DNA from: Abelmoschus esculentus | Taxonomy: Eukaryota > Streptophyta > Magnoliopsida > Malvales > Malvaceae | Length of the DNA: 64,000 bases | Direction: 5' to 3' | Assembly (NCBI GenBank): GCA_035048815.1 | Contig: JAUCBN010000062.1 | Location: 8,070,001 to 8,134,000, forward strand | In this document: positions 12,434 to 24,938 of the stretch, one piece after another | How the letters are laid out: each line of letters opens with the position of its first letter | Position numbering within the stretch: the first letter of the stretch is position 1 | Made by a program: the position numbers and the translations under genes | Notes under the pieces: generated by a model | The model's input: the letters and a program-made list of their open reading frames with translations, nothing else | What the model was told of the DNA's origin: nothing | Database searches by the model: none

Positions 12434-13785
12434 TAAAGCCCATTTAGACATGCACGCTCTAAACCCTAAAAAGTGATCGAAAATGATGTTTAATCAAATT
12501 TTATGGGCTCAAAAATTTAATTATGGACTTTTGACCCTAATTATACTGCTTAATCTCAAATTTTAGGCTTTTTACACGGTTAAAATTCGAAGGGGTTTAC
12601 TCTAAAGCCCATTTAGACATGCACGCTCTAAACCCTAAAAAATGATCGAAAATGATGTTTAATGAAATTTTATGTGTGCAACTATTTAATTATGTGCTTT
12701 TGGACCTAATTATACATCTTAATCTCAAATTTGGAGCTTTTTACTCTGTTAAAATCTGAACGGGTTCACTCTAAAGCCCATTTAGACATGCACGCTCTAA
12801 ACCCTAAAAAATGATCGAAAATGATGTTTAATCAAATTTTATGGGCTCAAAAATTTAATTATGGACCTTTGACCCTAATTATACTGCTTAATCTCAAATT
12901 TTATGCTTTTTACTCGGTTAAAATTCGAACGGGTTCACACTAAAGCTCATTTAGACATGCACGCTCTGAACCCTACAAAACGATCGAAAATGATATTTAA
13001 TCAAATTTTATGGGTTCAACTATTTAATTATGGGCTTTTGAACCTAAATATACAACTTAATCTCAAATTTGGAGCTTTTTACTCAGTTAAAATTCGAACG
13101 CGTTCACACTAAAGCACATTTAGACATGCACGCTCTAAACCCTAAAAAATGATCGAAAATGATGTTTAATCAAATTTTATGGGCTCAAAAATTTAACTAT
13201 GGAGTTTTGAACCTAATTATACAGCTTAATCTCAATTTTGGAGCTTTTTACTCAGTTAAATTTCGAAGGGGTTCACTCTAAAGCCCATTTAGACATGCAC
13301 GCTCTAAACCCTAAAAAATGATCGAAAATGATGTTTAATCAAATTTTATGGGCTCAAAAATTTAACTATGGACTTTTGAACCTAATTATACAACTTAATC
13401 TCAATTTTGGAGCTTTTTACTCAGTTAAATTTCGAAGGGGTTCACTCTAAAGCCCATTTAGACATGCACGCTCTAAACCCTAAAAAATGATCGAAAATGA
13501 TGTTTAATCAAATTTTATGGGCTCAAAAATTTAACTATGGAGTTTTGAACCTAATTATACAGCTTAATCTCAATTTTGGAGCTTTTTACTCAGTTAAATT
13601 TCGAAGGGGTTCACTCTAAAGCCCATTTAGACATGCACGCTCTAAACCCTAAAAAATGATCGAAAATGATGTTTAATCAAATTTTATGGGCTCAAAAATT
13701 TAACTATGGACTTTTGAACCTAATTATACAACTTAATCTCAATTTTGGAGCTTTTTACTCAGTTAAATTTCGAAGGGGTTCACTC
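12434..13785 (+). repeat. 8-monomer repeat: B'-D-B-C'-A1-A2-A1-A2
   Basis: It is 1352 bp (8 x 169) between AAAAGTGATCG marks at 12473 and 13825. It has the same B'-D-B-C' head as the two previous units. The A stretch is doubled to A1-A2-A1-A2. The three units 10237, 11420 and 12434 thus differ only in the number of A monomers (3, 2 and 4). Confidence 0.85.
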
Positions 13786-15136
13786 TAAAGCCCATTTAGA
13801 CATGCACGCTCTAAACCCTAAAAAGTGATCGAAAATGATGTTTAATCAAATTTTATGGGCTCAAAAATTTAATTATGGACTTTTGACCCTAATTATACTG
13901 CTTAATCTCAAATTTTAGGCTTTTTACACGGTTAAAATTCGAAGGGGTTTACTCTAAAGCCCATTTAGACATGCACGCTCTAAACCCTAAAAAATGATCG
14001 AAAATGATGTTTAATGAAATTTTATGGGTTCAACTATTTAATTATGGGCTTTTGGACCTAATTATACAACTTAATCTCAAATTTGGTGCATTTTACTCAG
14101 TTAAAATTCGAACGGTTTCACACTAAAGCCCATTTAGACATGCACGCTCTAAACCCTAAAAAATGATCGAAAATGATGTTTAATCAAATTTTATGGGCTC
14201 AAAAATTTAATTATGGACTTTTGACCCTAATTATACTGCTTAATCTCAAATTTTATGCTTTTTACTCGGTTAAAATTCGAACGGGTTCACACTAAAGCTC
14301 ATTTAGACATGCACGCTCTGAACCCTACAAAACGATCGAAAATGATATTTAATCAAATTTTATGGGTTCAACTATTTAATTATGGGCTTTTGAACCTAAA
14401 TATACAACTTAATCTTAAATTTGGAGCTTTTTACTCAGTTAAAATTTAAACGCGTTCACACTAAAGCCCATTTAGACATGCACGCTCTAAACCCTAAAAA
14501 AGATCGAAAATGATGTTTAATCAAATTTTATGGGCTCAAAAATTTAATTATGGACCTTTGACCCTAATTATACTGCTTAATCTCAAATTTTATGCTTTTT
14601 ATTCGGTTAAAATTCGAACGGGTTCACACTAAAGCTCATTTAGACATGCACGCTCTGAACCCTACAAAACGATCGAAAATGATATTTAATCAAATTTTAT
14701 GGGTTCAACTATTTAATTATGGGCTTTTGAACCTAAATATACAACTTAATCTCAAATTTGGAGCTTTTTACTCAGTTAAAATTCGAACGCGTTCACACTA
14801 AAGCACATTTAGACATGCACGCTCTAAACCCTAAAAAATGATCGAAAATGATGTTTAATCAAATTTTATGGGCTCAAAAATTTAACTATGGAGTTTTGAA
14901 CCTAATTATATAGCTTAATCTCAATTTTGGAGCTTTTTACTCAGTTAAATTTCGAAGGGGTTCACTCTAAAGCCCATTTAGACATGCACGCTCTAAACCC
15001 TAAAAAATGATCGAAAATGAGGTTTAATCAAATTTTATGGGCTCAAAAATTTAACTATGGACTTTTGAACCTAATTATACAACTTAATCTCAATTTTGGA
15101 GCTTTTTACTCAGTTAAATTTCGAAGGGGTTCACTC
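13786..15136 (+). repeat. 8-monomer repeat: B'-C-B-C'-B-C'-A1-A2
   Basis: It is 1351 bp because it includes one 168-bp monomer (14462-14629). The order is the same as 2975-4325 and 7366-8716, so it is a third copy of that internal block of the 26-monomer unit. It shares ACGGTTTCAC, AATCTTAAA and AAAATTTAAACGCG. It differs by AAAATTT in place of AGAATTT near 14200, TTATTCGG at about 14600, TATAGC at about 14911 and GAGGTTTAATC at 15019. Confidence 0.85.
14462..14629 (+). repeat. 168-bp B monomer (T deleted), copy 6
   Basis: Same deletion and linked marks, in the third copy of the B'-C-B-C'-B-C'-A1-A2 block. It has a private TTATTCGG (TTACTCGG elsewhere) at about 14600. Confidence 0.92.
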
Positions 15137-15474
15137 TAAAGCCCATTTAGACATGCGCGCTCTAAACCCTAAAAAGTGATCGAAAATGATGTTTAATCAA
15201 ATTTTATGGGCTCAAAAATTTAATTATGGACTTTTGACCCTAATTATACTGCTTAATCTCAAATTTTAGGCTTTTTACACGGTTAAAATTCGAAGGGGTT
15301 TACTCTAAAGCCCATTTAGACATGCACGCTCTAAACCCTAAAAAATGATCGAAAATGATGTTTAATGAAATTTTATGTGTGCAACTATTTAATTATGTGC
15401 TTTTGGACCTAATTATACATCTTAATCTCAAATTTGGAGCTTTTTACTCTGTTAAAATCTGAACGGGTTCACTC

Positions 15475-15643
15475 TAAAGCCCATTTAGACATGCACGCTC
15501 TAAACCCTAAAAAATGATCGAAAATGATGTTTAATCAAATTTTATGGGCTCAAAAATTTAATTATGGACTTTTGACCCTAATTATACTGCTTAATCTCAA
15601 ATTTTATGCTTTTTACTCGGTTAAAATTCGAACGGGTTCACTC
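15475..15643 (+). repeat. Reference monomer, type B
   Basis: Marks: TTTAATTATGGACTTTTGACCC, ATACTGC, CAAATTTTATGC, CTCGGTTAAAATTCGAACGGG. Its TTTTATGC gives the ATG of the recurrent chance frame, which then runs into the C monomer that follows. B is followed by C in most cases; exceptions are at 9561, the seventh place of both 9-monomer units, and the Ac copies. Confidence 0.88.
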
Positions 15644-15812
15644 TAAAGCTCATTTAGACATGCACGCTCTGAACCCTACAAAACGATCGAAAATGATGTT
15701 TAATGAAATTTTATGGGTTCAACTATTTAATTATGGGCTTTTGGACCTAATTATACAACTTAATCTCAAATTTGGTGCATTTTACTCAGTTAAAATTCGA
15801 ACGGGTTCACAC
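15644..15812 (+). repeat. Reference monomer, type C
   Basis: Marks: TAAAGCTCATT, CTGAACCCTACAAAACGATCG, ATGAAATTTTATGGGTTCAAC, TATGGGCTTTTGGACC, ACAACTT, GGTGCATTTT, CACAC tail. Compared with A, the telomere-like CCCTAAA is CCCTACA and the TGA after it is CGA, giving the palindrome CGATCG. Confidence 0.88.
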
Positions 15813-16657
15813 TAAAGCCCATTTAGACATGCACGCTCTAAACCCTAAAAAATGATCGAAAATGATGTTTAATCAAATTTTATGGGCTCAAAAATTTAAC
15901 TATGGAGTTTTGAACCTAATTATACAGCTTAATCTCAATTTTGGAGCTTTTTACTCAGTTAAATTTCGAAGGGGTTCACTCTAAAGCCCATTTAGACATG
16001 CACGCTCTAAACCCTAAAAAATGATCGAAAATGATGTTTAATCAAATTTTATGGGCTCAAAAATTTAACTATGGAGTTTTGAACCTAATTATACAGCTTA
16101 ATCTCAATTTTGGAGCTTTTTACTCAGTTAAATTTCGAAGGGGTTCAGTCTAAAGCCCATTTAGACATGCACGCTCTAAACCCTAAAAAATGATCGAAAA
16201 TGATGTTTAATCAAATTTTATGGGCTCAAAAATTTAATTATGGACTTTTGACCCTAATTATACTGCTTAATCTCAAATTTTATGCTTTTTACTCGGTTAA
16301 AATTCGAACGGGTTCACTCTAAAGCTCATTTAGACATGCACGCTCTAAACCCTAAAAAATGATCAAAAATGATGTTTAATCAAATTTTATGGGCTCAAAA
16401 ATTTAACTATGGACTTTTGAACCTAATTATACAGCTTAATCTCAATTTTGGAGCTTTTTACTCAGTTAAATTTCGAAGGGGTTCACTCTAAAGCCCATTT
16501 AGACATGCACGCTCTAAACCCTAAAAAATGATCGAAAATGAGGTTTAATCAAATTTTATGGGCTCAAAAATTTAACTATGGACTTTTGAACCTAATTATA
16601 CAACTTAATCTCAATTTTGGAGCTTTTTACTCAGTTAAATTTCGAAGGGGTTCACTC

Positions 16658-18178
16658 TAAAGCCCATTTAGACATGCGCGCTCTAAACCCTAAAAAGTGA
16701 TCGAAAATGATGTTTAATCAAATTTTATGGGCTCAAAAATTTAATTATGGACTTTTGACCCTAATTATACTGCTTAATCTCAAATTTTAGGCTTTTTACA
16801 CGGTTAAAATTCGAAGGGGTTTACTCTAAAGCCCATTTAGACATGCACGCTCTAAACCCTAAAAAATGATCGAAAATGATGTTTAATGAAATTTTATGTG
16901 TGCAACTATTTAATTATGTGCTTTTGGACCTAATTATACATCTTAATCTCAAATTTGGAGCTTTTTACTCTGTTAAAATCTGAACGGGTTCACTCTAAAG
17001 CCCATTTAGACATGCACGCTCTAAACCCTAAAAAATGATCGAAAATGATGTTTAATCAAATTTTATGGGCTCAAAAATTTAATTATGGACTTTTGACCCT
17101 AATTATACTGCTTAATCTCAAATTTTATGCTTTTTACTCGGTTAAAATTCGAACGGGTTCACTCTAAAGCTCATTTAGACATGCACGCTCTGAACCCTAC
17201 AAAACGATCGAAAATGATGTTTAATGAAATTTTATGGGTTCAACTATTTAATTATGGGCTTTTGGACCTAATTATACAACTTAATCTCAAATTTGGTGCA
17301 TTTTACTCAGTTAAAATTCGAACGGGTTCACACTAAAGCCCATTTAGACATGCACGCTCTAAACCCTAAAAAATGATCGAAAATGATGTTTAATCAAATT
17401 TTATGGGCTCAAAAATTTAACTATGGAGTTTTGAACCTAATTATACAGCTTAATCTCAATTTTGGAGCTTTTTACTCAGTTAAATTTCGAAGGGGTTCAC
17501 TCTAAAGCCCATTTAGACATGCACGCTCTAAACCCTAAAAAATGATCGAAAATGATGTTTAATCAAATTTTATGGGCTCAAAAATTTAACTATGGAGTTT
17601 TGAACCTAATTATACAGCTTAATCTCAATTTTGGAGCTTTTTACTCAGTTAAATTTCGAAGGGGTTCAGTCTAAAGCCCATTTAGACATGCACGCTCTAA
17701 ACCCTAAAAAATGATCGAAAATGATGTTTAATCAAATTTTATGGGCTCAAAAATTTAATTATGGACTTTTGACCCTAATTATACTGCTTAATCTCAAATT
17801 TTATGCTTTTTACTCGGTTAAAATTCGAACGGGTTCACTCTAAAGCTCATTTAGACATGCACGCTCTAAACCCTAAAAAATGATCAAAAATGATGTTTAA
17901 TCAAATTTTATGGGCTCAAAAATTTAACTATGGACTTTTGAACCTAATTATACAGCTTAATCTCAATTTTGGAGCTTTTTACTCAGTTAAATTTCGAAGG
18001 GGTTCACTCTAAAGCCCATTTAGACATGCACGCTCTAAACCCTAAAAAATGATCGAAAATGATGTTTAATCAAATTTTATGGGCTCAAAAATTTAACTAT
18101 GGACTTTTGAACCTAATTATACAACTTAATCTCAATTTTGGAGCTTTTTACTCAGTTAAATTTCGATGGGGTTTACTC
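16658..18178 (+). repeat. 9-monomer higher-order repeat, copy 2 (1521 bp)
   Basis: Same order and same private changes as the unit before it. The match ends in the last A2: the GAGGTTT mark is absent there (GATGTTT at about 18060) and the tail reads TTTCGATGGGG, which is private to this monomer. Confidence 0.88.
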
Positions 18179-20882
18179 TAAAGCCCATTTAGACATGCAC
18201 GCTCTAAACCCTAAAAAATGATCGAAAATGATGTTTAATCAAATTTTATGGGCTCAAAAATTTAATTATGGACTTTTGACCCTAATTATACTGCTTAATC
18301 TCAAATTTTAGGCTTTTTACACGGTTAAAATTCGAAGGGGTTTACTCTAAAGCCCATTTAGACATGCACGCTCTAAACCCTAAAAAATGATCGAAAATGA
18401 TGTTTAATGAAATTTTATGGGTTCAACTATTTAATTATGGGCTTTTGGACCTAATTATACAACTTAATCTCAAATTTGGTGCATTTTACTCAGTTAAAAT
18501 TCGAACGGTTTCACACTAAAGCCCATTTAGACATGCACGCTCTAAACCCTAAAAAATGATCGAAAATGATGTTTAATCAAATTTTATGGGCTCAAAAATT
18601 TAATTATGGACTTTTGACCCTAATTATACTGCTTAATCTCAAATTTTATGCTTTTTACTCGGTTAAAATTCGAACGGGTTCACACTAAAGCTCATTTAGA
18701 CATGCACGCTCTGAACCCTACAAAACGATCGAAAATGATATTTAATCAAATTTTATGGGTTCAACTATTTAATTATGGGCTTTTGAACCTAAATATACAA
18801 CTTAATCTTAAATTTGGAGCTTTTTACTCAGTTAAAATTTGAACGCGTTCACACTAAAGCCCATTTAGACATGCACGCTCTAAACCCTAAAAAATGATCG
18901 AAAATGATGTTTAATCAAATTTTATGGGCTCAAAAATTTAACTATGGACTTTTGAACCTAATTATACAGCTTAATCTCAATTTTGGAGCTTTTTACTCAG
19001 TTAAATTTCGAAGGGGTTTACTCTAAAGCCCATTTAGACATGCACGCTCTAAACCCTAAAAAATGATCGAAAATGATGTTTAATGAAATTTTATGTGTGC
19101 AACTATTTAATTATGTGCTTTTGGACCTAATTATACATCTTAATCTCAAATTTGGAGCTTTTTACTCTGTTAAAATCTGAACGGGTTCACTCTAAAGCCC
19201 ATTTAGACATGCACGCTCTAAACCCTAAAAAATGATCGAAAATGATGTTTAATCAAATTTTATGGGCTCAAAAATTTAATTATGGACTTTTGACCCTAAT
19301 TATACTGCTTAATCTCAAATTTTATGCTTTTTACTCGGTTAAAATTCGAACGGGTTCACTCTAAAGCTCATTTAGACATGCACGCTCTGAACCCTACAAA
19401 ACGATCGAAAATGATGTTTAATGAAATTTTATGGGTTCAACTATTTAATTATGGGCTTTTGGACCTAATTATACAACTTAATCTCAAATTTGGTGCATTT
19501 TACTCAGTTAAAATTCGAACGGGTTCACACTAAAGCCCATTTAGACATGCACGCTCTAAACCCTAAAAAATGATCGAAAATGATGTTTAATCAAATTTTA
19601 TGGGCTCAAAAATTTAACTATGGAGTTTTGAACCTAATTATACAGCTTAATCTCAATTTTGGAGCTTTTTACTCAGTTAAATTTTGAAGGGGTTCACTTT
19701 AAAGCCCATTTAGACATGCACGCTCTAAACCCTAAAAAATGATCGAAAATGATGTTTAATCAAATTTTATGGGCTCAAAAATTTAACTATGGAGTTTTGA
19801 ACCTAATTATACAGCTTAATCTCAATTTTGGAGCTTTTTACTCAGTTAAATTTCGAAGGGGTTCACTCTAAAGCCCATTTAGACATGCACGCTCTAAACC
19901 CTAAAAAATGATCGAAAATGATGTTTAATCAAATTTTATGGGCTCAAAAATTTAACTATGGACTTTTGAACCTAATTATACAGCTTAATCTCAATTTTGG
20001 AGCTTTTTACTCAGTTAAATTTCGAAGGGGTTTACTCTAAAGCCCATTTAGACATGCACGCTCTAAACCCTAAAAAATGATCGAAAATGATGTTTAATGA
20101 AATTTTATGGGTGCAACTATTTAATTATGTGCTTTTGGACCTAATTATACATCTTAATCTCAAATTTGGAGCTTTTTACTCTGTTAAAATCTGAACGGGT
20201 TCACTCTAAAGCCCATTTAGACATGCACGCTCTAAACCCTAAAAAATGATCGAAAATGATGTTTAATCAAAATTTATGGGCTCAAAAATTTAATTATGGA
20301 CTTTTGACCCTAATTATACTGCTTAATCTTAAATTTTATGCTTTTTACTCGGTTAAAATTCGAACGGGTTCACTCTAAAGCTCATTTAGACATGCACGCT
20401 CTGAACCCTACAAAACGATCGAAAATGATGTTTAATGAAATTTTATGGGTTCAACTATTTAATTATGGGCTTTTGGACCTAATTATACAACTTAATCTCA
20501 AATTTGGTGCATTTTACTCAGTTAAAATTCGAACGGGTTCACACTAAAGCCCATTTAGACATGCACGCTCTAAACCCTAAAAAATGATCGAAAATGATGT
20601 TTAATCAAATTTTATGGGCTCAAAAATTTAACTATGGAGTTTTGAACCTAATTATACAGCTTAATCTCAATTTTGGAGCTTTTTACTCAGTTAAATTTCG
20701 AAGGGGTTTACTCTAAAGCCCATTTAGACATGCACGCTCTAAACCCTAAAAAATGATCGAAAATGATGTTTAATCAAATTTTATGGGCTCAAAAATTTAA
20801 CTATGGACTTTTGAACCTAATTATACAGCTTAATCTCAATTTTGGAGCTTTTTACTCAGTTAAATTTCGAAGGGGTTCACTC
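18179..20882 (+). repeat. 16-monomer higher-order repeat, copy 1 (2704 bp)
   Basis: Order: B' C B C' A2 D B C A1 A1 A2 D B C A1 A2. Its first monomer has TTTTAGGC but lacks the AGTG mark that most B' monomers carry. C' ends in AAAATTTGAACGCG, shared only with the copy 2704 bp later. The A1 at 19531 has AAATTTTGAAGG and TTCACTTTAAAG, both private. The B at 20207 has CAAAATTTATGGG. Confidence 0.85.
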
Positions 20883-23417
20883 TAAAGCCCATTTAGACAT
20901 GCACGCTCTAAACCCTAAAAAGTGATCGAAAATGATGTTTAATCAAATTTTATGGGCTCAAAAATTTAATTATGGACTTTTGACCCTAATTATACTGCTT
21001 AATCTCAAATTTTAGGCTTTTTACACGGTTAAAATTCGAAGGGGTTTACTCTAAAGCCCATTTAGACATGCACGCTCTAAACCATAAAAAATGATCGAAA
21101 ATGATGTTTAATGAAATTTTATGGGTTCAACTATTTAATTATGGGCTTTTGGACCTAATTATACAACTTAATCTCAAATTTGGTGCATTTTACTCAGTTA
21201 AAATTCGAACGGTTTCACACTAAAGCCCATTTAGACATGCACGCTCTAAACCCTAAAAAATGATCGAAAATGATGTTTAATCAAATTTTATGGGCTCAAA
21301 AATTTAATTATGGACTTTTGACCCTAATTATACTGCTTAATCTCAAATTTTATGCTTTTTACTCGGTTAAAATTCGAACGGGTTCACACTAAAGCTCATT
21401 TAGACATGCACGCTCTGAACCCTACAAAACGATCGAAAATGATATTTAATCAAATTTTATGGGTTCAACTATTTAATTATGGGCTTTTGAACCTAAATAT
21501 ACAACTTAATCTTAAATTTGGAGCTTTTTACTCAGTTAAAATTTGAACGCGTTCACACTAAAGCCCATTTAGACATGCACGCTCTAAACCCTAAAAAATG
21601 ATCGAAAATGATGTTTAATCAAATTTTATGGGCTCAAAAATTTAACTATGGACTTTTGAACCTAATTATACAGCTTAATCTCAATTTTGGAGCTTTTTAC
21701 TCAGTTAAATTTCGAAGGGGTTTACTCTAAAGCCCATTTAGACATGCACGCTCTAAACCCTAAAAAATGATCGAAAATGATGTTTAATGAAATTTTATGT
21801 GTGCAACTATTTAATTATGTGCTTTTGGACCTAATTATACATTTTAATCTCAAATTTGGAGCTTTTTACTCTGTTAAAATCTGAACGGGTTCACTCTAAA
21901 GCCCATTTAGACATGCACGCTCTAAACCCTAAAAAATGATCGAAAATGATGTTTAATCAAATTTTATGGGCTCAAAAATTTAATTATGGACTTTTGACCC
22001 TAATTATACTGCTTAATCTCAAATTTTATGCTTTTTACTCGGTTAAAATTCGAACGGGTTCACTCTAAAGCTCATTTAGACATGCACGCTCTGAACCCTA
22101 CAAAACGATCGAAAATGATGTTTAATGAAATTTTATGGGTTCAACTATTTAATTATGGGCTTTTGGACCTAATTATACAACTTAATCTCAAATTTGGTGC
22201 ATTTTACTCAGTTAAAATTCGAACGGGTTCACACTAAAGCCCATTTAGACATGCACGCTCTAAACCCTAAAAAATGATCGAAAATGATGTTTAATCAAAT
22301 TTTATGGGCTCAAAAATTTAACTATGGAGTTTTGAACCTAATTATACAGCTTAATCTCAATTTTGGAGCTTTTTACTCAGTTAAATTTCGAAGGGGTTCA
22401 CTCTAAAGCCCATTTAGACATGCACGCTCTAAACCCTAAAAAATGATCGAAAATGATGTTTAATCAAATTTTATGGGCTCAAAAATTTAACTATGGACTT
22501 TTGAACCTAATTATACAGCTTAATCTCAATTTTGGAGCTTTTTACTCAGTTAAATTTCGAAGGGGTTCACTCTAAAGCCCATTTAGACATGCACGCTCTA
22601 AACCCTAAAAAATGATCGAAAATGATGTTTAATCAAATTTTATGGGCTCAAAAATTTAACTATGGAGTTTTGAACCTAATTATACAGCTTAATCTCAATT
22701 TTGGAGCTTTTTACTCAGTTAAATTTCGAAGCGGTTCACTCTCAAGCCCATTTAGACATGCACGCTCTAAACCCTAAAAAATGATCAAAAATGATGTTTA
22801 ATCAAATTTTATGGGCTCAAAAATTTAACTATGGACTTTTGAACCTAATTATACAGCTTAATCTCAATTTTGGAGCTTTTTACTCAGTTAAATTTCGAAG
22901 GGGTTTACTCTAAAGCCCATTTAGACATGCACGCTCTAAACCCTAAAAAAAGATCGAAAATGATGTTTAATGAAATTTTATGGGTGCAACTATTTAATTA
23001 TGTGCTTTTGGACCTAATTATACATCTTAATCTCAAATTTGGAGCTTTTTACTCTGTTAAAATCTGAACGGGTTCACTCTAAAGCCCATTTAGACATGCA
23101 CGCTCTAAACCCTAAAAAATGATCGAAAATGATGTTTAATCAAATTTTATGGGCTCAAAAATTTAATTATGGACTTTTGACCCTAATTATACTGCTTAAT
23201 CTCAAATTTTATGCTTTTTACTCGGTTAAAATTCGAACGGGTTCACTCTAAAGCTCATTTAGACATGCACGCTCTGAACCCTACAAAACGATCGAAAATG
23301 ATGTTTAATGAAATTTTATGGGTTCAACTATTTAATTATGGGCTTTTGGACCTAATTATACAACTTAATCTCAAATTTGGTGCATTTTACTCAGTTAAAA
23401 TTCGAACGGGTTCACAC
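20883..23417 (+). repeat. 16-monomer higher-order repeat, copy 2 (15 monomers, internal gain)
   Basis: Order: B' C B C' A2 D B C A1 A2 A1 A2 D B C. The first nine monomers match copy 1 at an offset of 2704. After that there is one extra A monomer, and the following D-B-C matches copy 1 at 2873 (17 x 169). At 22911-23079 the D monomer reads AAAAAAAGATCG in place of AAAAAATGATCG, which removes a TGA and opens a chance frame from a TTG at 22870. Confidence 0.82.
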
Positions 23418-24938
23418 TAAAGCCCATTTAGACATGCACGCTCTAAACCCTAAAAAATGATCGAAAATGATGTTTAATCAAATTTTATGGGCTCAAAAAT
23501 TTAACTATGGAGTTTTGAACCTAATTATACAGCTTAATCTCAATTTTGGAGCTTTTTACTCAGTTAAATTTCGAAGGGGTTCACTCTAAAGCCCATTTAG
23601 ACATGCACGCTCTAAACCCTAAAAAATGATCGAAAATGATGTTTAATCAAATTTTATGGGCTCAAAAATTTAACTATGGAGTTTTGAACCTAATTATACA
23701 ACTTAATCTCAAATTTGGAGCTTTTTACTCAGTTAAATTTCGAAGGGGTTCACTCTAAAGCCCATTTAGACATGCACGCTCTAAACCCTAAAAAATGATC
23801 GAAAATGATGTTTAATCAAAGTTTATGGGCTCAAAAATTTAACTATGGACTTTTGAACCTAATTATACAGCTTAATCTCAATTTTGGAGCTTTTTACTCA
23901 GTTAAATTTCGAAGGGGTTCACTCTAAAGCCCATTTAGACATGCACGCTCTAAACCCTAAAAAATGATCGAAAATGATGTTTAATCAAATTTTATGGGCT
24001 CAAAAATTTAACTATGGACTTTTGAACCTAATTATACAGCTTAATCTCAATTTTGGAGATTTTTACTCAGTTAAATTTCGAAGGGGTTTACTCTAAAGCC
24101 CATTTAGACATGCACGCTCTAAACCCTAAAAAATGATCGAAAATGATGTTTAATCAAATTTTATGGGTGCAACTATTTAATTATGTGCTTTTGGACCTAA
24201 TTATACATCTTAATCTCAAATTTGGAGCTTTTTACTCTGTTAAAATCTGAACGGGTTCACTCTAAAGCCCATTTAGACATGCACGCTCTAAACCCTAAAA
24301 AATGATCGAAAATGATGTTTAATCAAATTTTATGGGCTCAAAAATTTAATTATGGACTTTTGACCCTAATTATACTGCTTAATCTCAAATTTTATGCTTT
24401 TTACTCGGTTAAAATTCGAACGGGTTCACTCTAAAGCTCATTTAGACATGCACGCTCTGAACCCTACAAAACGATCGAAAATGATGTTTAATGAAATTTT
24501 ATGGGTTCATCTATTTAATTATGGGCTTTTGGACCTAATTATACAACTTAATCTCAAATTTGGTGCATTTTACTCAGTTAAAATTCGAACGGGTTCACAC
24601 TAAAGCCCATTTAGACATGCACGCTCTAAACCCTAAAAAATGATCGAAAATGATGTTTAATCAAATTTTATGGGCTCAAAAATTTAACTATGGAGTTTTG
24701 AACCTAATTATACAGCTTAATCTCAATTTTGGAGCTTTTTACTCAGTTAAATTTCGAAGGGGTTCACTCTAAAGCCCATTTAGACATGCACGCTCTAAAC
24801 CCTAAAAAATGATCGAAAATGATGTTTAATCAAATTTTATGGGCTCAAAAATTTAACTATGGACTTTTGAACCTAATTATACAGCTTAATCTCAATTTTG
24901 GAGCTTTTTACTCAGTTAAATTTCGAAGGGGTTTACTC
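23418..24938 (+). repeat. Mosaic block: A1-A1-A2-A2-D-B-C-A1-A2
   Basis: Nine monomers with no clean copy nearby. The A1 at 23587 has an A head and the ACAACTTAATCTCAAATTTGG middle of C. The A2 at 23756 has CAAAGTTTATGGG. The A2 at 23925 has GGAGATTTTTACTC, a likely forerunner of the F type. D at 24094 has ATCAAATTTTATGGGTGC instead of ATGAAA and is the last D with TATGTGC. C at 24432 has GGTTCATCT. Confidence 0.75.

Larger units (their letters stand above)
15137..16657 (+). repeat. 9-monomer higher-order repeat, copy 1 (1521 bp)
   Basis: Order: B' D B C A1 A1 B A2 A2. Three private changes recur exactly 1521 bp later: GCGCGC at 15157 and 16678, GAGGTTT at 15021 and 16542, and TTCAGTC at 16148 and 17669. 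The shared block therefore starts inside the monomer before B'. The B monomer at the seventh place is followed by A2 (with GATCAAAAATG), not C. Confidence 0.88.

Noticed and set aside
22870..23067. A distinct gene because the frame starts with a different N-terminus (TTG start)
   Set aside because: It is the same satellite read from an A2 tail. AAAAAAAGATCG replaces AAAAAATGATCG and removes the stop. It is a single-base accident.
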